A stretch of DNA of 62,073 nt from JAWLCA01 sp050485905 (lineage in GTDB: Bacteria; Pseudomonadota; Alphaproteobacteria; Rhodobacterales; Rhodobacteraceae), in assembly GCA_050485905.1 (NCBI GenBank), contig JBJHCH010000006.1, positions 1 to 62,073 of the forward strand, read 5' to 3'. The stretch's first letter is position 1, and each line of letters opens with the position of its first letter. The position numbers were made by a program, and so were the translations under genes. Positions 59,793-62,073 of this stretch are shown here, piece by piece. The notes beneath the pieces were generated by a model. That model worked only from the letters and a program-made list of their open reading frames with translations, was not told the DNA's origin and searched no databases.

Positions 59793-60254
59793 ATGTCCCC
59801 GACAACCGGCCGCAAGACTCGCCCGGTGCGACGAGGGACTGGATCGATCATGGCGGAAGGGCATGCATCACGCATCGCGGCACTCGGGCAATTGCCCGGT
59901 TGGCCGCTGATGCTGTGCGAAGTCGGCGCTGCCGCGTTTGCGGGTTTGCCCGTCGCGCGTTTCCGGAGGGCCGTCGATCACGGCGAACTGCCGCAGCCGA
60001 GACGGCTCGCCGGGCTCGACCGCTGGAACCGGAACGAACTCGTGCACCTGCTCGGCCCGGGCGCCGGAGCCCCCTGGCAGGAGATCACCACTCGATCACG
60101 GCTGCGATTGCAGCGGCGCGCCATGTGCGCCTGCCGCCAGAAGAGTTTGAACTTTGCGACCGGGTCGCCGTCATGTACCTCGGGCGCGTGGTCGAGGAAG
60201 GGCCGGTGCGCACAGTTTTGCGCCAACCGAAGCACCCCTATACGCAGCGACTGA
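59793..60254 (+). CDS. excisionase/AlpA-like helix-turn-helix protein, possibly frameshifted
   Basis: 153 codons. Residues ~35-90 (WPLMLCEVGAAAFAGLPVARFRRAVDHGELPQPRRLAGLDRWNRNELVHLLG-type pattern) fit the winged MerR/excisionase fold that binds element ends. GGAAGGA lies 8 nt before the ATG. After about 60090 the frame becomes arginine/cysteine-rich and family-unlike, while a neighbouring frame continues sensibly (ITAAIAAARHVRLPP), so a frameshift there is likely. It lies 214 bp after tRNA-Arg. It is probably a remnant of an integrated element. The identification is by pattern only. Confidence 0.5.
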   Translation: MSPTTGRKTRPVRRGTGSIMAEGHASRIAALGQLPGWPLMLCEVGAAAFAGLPVARFRRAVDHGELPQPRRLAGLDRWNRNELVHLLGPGAGAPWQEITTRSRLRLQRRAMCACRQKSLNFATGSPSCTSGAWSRKGRCAQFCANRSTPIRSD

Positions 60255-60520
60255 TGGCCGCGACCCCGAATGTCGATCCGAGGGTTAGCCGGGAGCGCGT
60301 GGTGCTTGAAAGTGATGTACCGTCGCCCTTCGCCATTCCAAAAGGCTGCCGGTTCGTTACGCGCTGCCCTTGTGCGCACGAGACATGCCGCCGCGCAGAA
60401 CCGGAACTCTGCTGGTGGAAGAGAGGCGGAGCGTGCGCTGCCACCTCTATGGCGCGCTCGCGGAGACGCCTGAAGCGCAAGCCATCGCGGCAGCTGCGGA
60501 CTGAAACCCACCGAGGGTGA
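60148..60520 (+). pseudogene. 5'-truncated oligopeptide/dipeptide ABC transporter ATP-binding protein (OppF/DppF-like)
   Basis: Only the C-terminal end of the protein is left. It starts at CDRVAVMYLGRVVEEGP, just after the position of the switch histidine, and continues through HPYTQRLMAATPNVDP, SDVPSPFAIPKGCRFVTRCP with CAHETC and EPELC, the oligo-HPY domain cysteines. Walker A, signature and Walker B are absent, so it cannot hydrolyse ATP. The fusion point near 60140 coincides with the failing end of the excisionase-like gene. The last ~20 codons are not family-like. Confidence 0.8.
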
Positions 60521-60649
60521 GGGGTTGGGTAATGGATAATGTGAAGATGATCACCGCGTCGAGCGGCTTCGTCTAAGGCTGTTTGGGCACCGCACAGCGC
60601 ATCGGGCGCCATCGGCAAATGCCGCGAGTATATGTCGAAGAACCGGCAG

Positions 60650-62073
60650 CTATTCGTCCAGAACTTGCCTGATCTTCACCGCTAGGTCTGCACGACGGTA
60701 GGGCTTGCTCAGAAGATTCACGCCAGGGTCAAGCCGCCCCTGATGAACAATTGCATCCTCGGTATAGCCTGAGGTGAAAAGCACCTTCAGCTCGGGCTGC
60801 CGAAGCAGCGCTGCATCGGCAAATTGCCGCCCGTTCATCCCGCCGGGCATCACCACGTCCGTGAACAGCAGATCAAAGGCCCAACCACCGTCCATGATCT
60901 CTAGGGCATCGGCAGCGGAAGTTGCCTCCTTGCAAACGTAGCCAAGGCTGCCGAGTTGCGCGACCACATGGCTCCGAACCATGTCGTCATCCTCGACAAC
61001 GAGGATGCGTTCCGTTCCCTGGATCAATCCAACACTGACTACGGACGCAGACTCTTGCGCCTCCCTCTCGTCCAAGGCCGGGAAGTAAAGCTTGACCGAC
61101 GTACCTTCGCCAGGCTCAGAATAGATACGTGCGAGACCGTTCGACTGCTGAACAAACCCCCAGACCATCGACAGGCCAAGTCCGGACCCCTTGCCGAGTT
61201 CCTTTGTCGTAAAGAATGGCTCGAACGCCCGCTCAGCGACGTTCGACGGCATCCCGCAGCCGTTGTCGGTCACCGCGATCATCACGTATCGGCCCTCCTC
61301 GACCTCCTCGGCGCGCAGCACATCGTCCGACATCAGCGTTACGTTCGATGCCCCGATCGTCAGGCGCCCGCCATTCGGCATGGCGTCGCGCGCATTGATC
61401 ACGAGATTGAGGATCGCGTTCTCCAGTTGGCCCGGATCGGCCTCGATCGGCCAGACGCCGGGCGCGGCGCGGATCTCGATGTCGATTTCCTCATTGATGG
61501 TGCGGCTTATAAGCCCCTCGATCCCCGACAGCACCTGCGCCGGATCAAGATGCACCGGCGCAAGTGCCTGGCGCCGTGCGAATGAAAGCAGGCGACCGGT
61601 CAGGGTTGCCCCGCGCTCCGCCGCAAGCATCGTGGTTTCGGCAAGCCGCTTGGCCGTGGGGTCGTCGGCATGGATATCCGCGAGGACCTCGGCACTTCCC
61701 ACGATGATCGTCAGAAGGTTGTTGAAGTCATGGGCGATACCACCAGTCAGTTGACCCACAGCTTCCATCTTCTGCGAATGACGCAGCTTCTTTTCGAGGA
61801 CGCGCAGCTCGGTGACATCGGTGGTGCTGCCGATCATCCTGACGGGTTGGCCAAAGTCATCGCGAAGGATGAGTCCCCGGTCCACCACATCCACGATCCG
61901 GCCATCCGCACAGACGAACCGATACTCACTTGTCCAGTTGCTTTCTCCGCTCTCGATCGCGGACCGAAGGCTGTCTCCAACGCGCTCCCGATCATCGGGA
62001 TGAACCCAGCTTTCCCAAGCGGTCATGCCCGTGCGTAGCGCCTCAGGGTCATAGCCGTAGACGCTGAGCAGCG
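60650..62073 (-). CDS. PAS-containing hybrid histidine kinase with receiver domain, N-terminus cut by the window edge
   Basis: At least 474 residues; the frame is open to base 62073 (LLSVYGYDPEALRTG precedes the first internal ATG), so the true start lies outside. Domains: PAS fold (WVHPDDRERVGDSLR; GRIVDVVDRGL; IGSTTDVTE), a kinase with H-box GGIAHDFNNLLTII, NLVINARDAMP, TDNGCGMP and GKGSGLGLSMVWGF, then a C-terminal receiver (ILVVEDDDMVRSHV, phospho-aspartate in LLFTDVVMPGGMNG, LFTSGYTED, KPYRRADL). This is the usual HWE/FixL-type soluble sensor architecture. Confidence 0.92.
   Translation of the reverse strand, partial: LLSVYGYDPEALRTGMTAWESWVHPDDRERVGDSLRSAIESGESNWTSEYRFVCADGRIVDVVDRGLILRDDFGQPVRMIGSTTDVTELRVLEKKLRHSQKMEAVGQLTGGIAHDFNNLLTIIVGSAEVLADIHADDPTAKRLAETTMLAAERGATLTGRLLSFARRQALAPVHLDPAQVLSGIEGLISRTINEEIDIEIRAAPGVWPIEADPGQLENAILNLVINARDAMPNGGRLTIGASNVTLMSDDVLRAEEVEEGRYVMIAVTDNGCGMPSNVAERAFEPFFTTKELGKGSGLGLSMVWGFVQQSNGLARIYSEPGEGTSVKLYFPALDEREAQESASVVSVGLIQGTERILVVEDDDMVRSHVVAQLGSLGYVCKEATSAADALEIMDGGWAFDLLFTDVVMPGGMNGRQFADAALLRQPELKVLFTSGYTEDAIVHQGRLDPGVNLLSKPYRRADLAVKIRQVLDE

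Overview
The window is a chromosomal segment of a high-GC alphaproteobacterium, almost certainly Rhodobacteraceae (a Paracoccus/Rhodobacter/Roseobacter relative). The indications are the F1-ATPase inhibitor zeta subunit (DUF1476), a methionine synthase split into separate homocysteine-binding and B12-binding proteins, the erpA/dgt pairing, GCS2-type gshA, usg, and the yidD-rnpA-rpmH block near yidC-engB. Gene density is high and many operons are coupled by 4-bp ATGA overlaps. No rRNA, CRISPR array, insertion sequence or complete prophage is visible; one tRNA-Arg(ACG) lies at 59503-59579.

Layout. 1-6.2 kb: citramalate synthase (cut by the left edge), cysS with a compositionally foreign 3' third, a YjbR protein, a PLP decarboxylase and two paralogous outer-membrane barrels. 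6.6-13 kb: a P2-type cation ATPase translationally coupled to a PduL phosphotransacylase, then an SDR / acyl-CoA dehydrogenase / APH-type kinase operon that resembles 4-hydroxyacyl-CoA catabolism. 13-21.5 kb: dgt, erpA, PepSY, xth, an alcohol dehydrogenase, purS-purC, the zeta subunit, and the split methionine synthase pair flanking a radical-SAM gene. 21.6-30.7 kb: a Na+/H+ antiporter with a cNMP-like domain, gyrA, usg, arginase-ornithine cyclodeaminase, dsbB and a VTT membrane protein. 30.9-41.6 kb: the dTDP-rhamnose operon rfbCBDA, a polar amino-acid ABC transporter and a spermidine/putrescine-type ABC transporter. 41.7-48.8 kb: a DUF922-like HExxH protein, mazG, an iron-binding protein, a nucleoside hydrolase, proC-csaA-hydroxyacid dehydrogenase, a PPOX flavoprotein and a small membrane protein. 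48.9-59.6 kb: gshA, engB, MOSC, yidC, an EAL protein, ttcA, yidD, rnpA, rpmH, a histidine kinase and the tRNA. 59.6-62 kb: debris downstream of the tRNA (an excisionase-like gene and a 5'-truncated oligopeptide ABC ATPase), then a PAS-kinase-receiver hybrid cut by the right edge.

The most unusual signal is non-coding. A 74-bp intergenic element occurs three times (15733-15806, 34259-34332, and 56878-56951 on the minus strand), each copy just 3' of a stop codon and in the same sense as that gene. It opens with a 16-bp perfect palindrome and closes with a CtrA-like TTWA-N7-TTAACC box. The most divergent copy carries paired substitutions that keep the palindrome intact. Two further architectures stand out: a gap between convergent genes (47524-47755) with an 11-bp-phased array and a 16-bp-phased GGTATATACC array ending in a 32-bp perfect palindrome, and a terminator/anti-terminator leader in front of the homocysteine methyltransferase gene.
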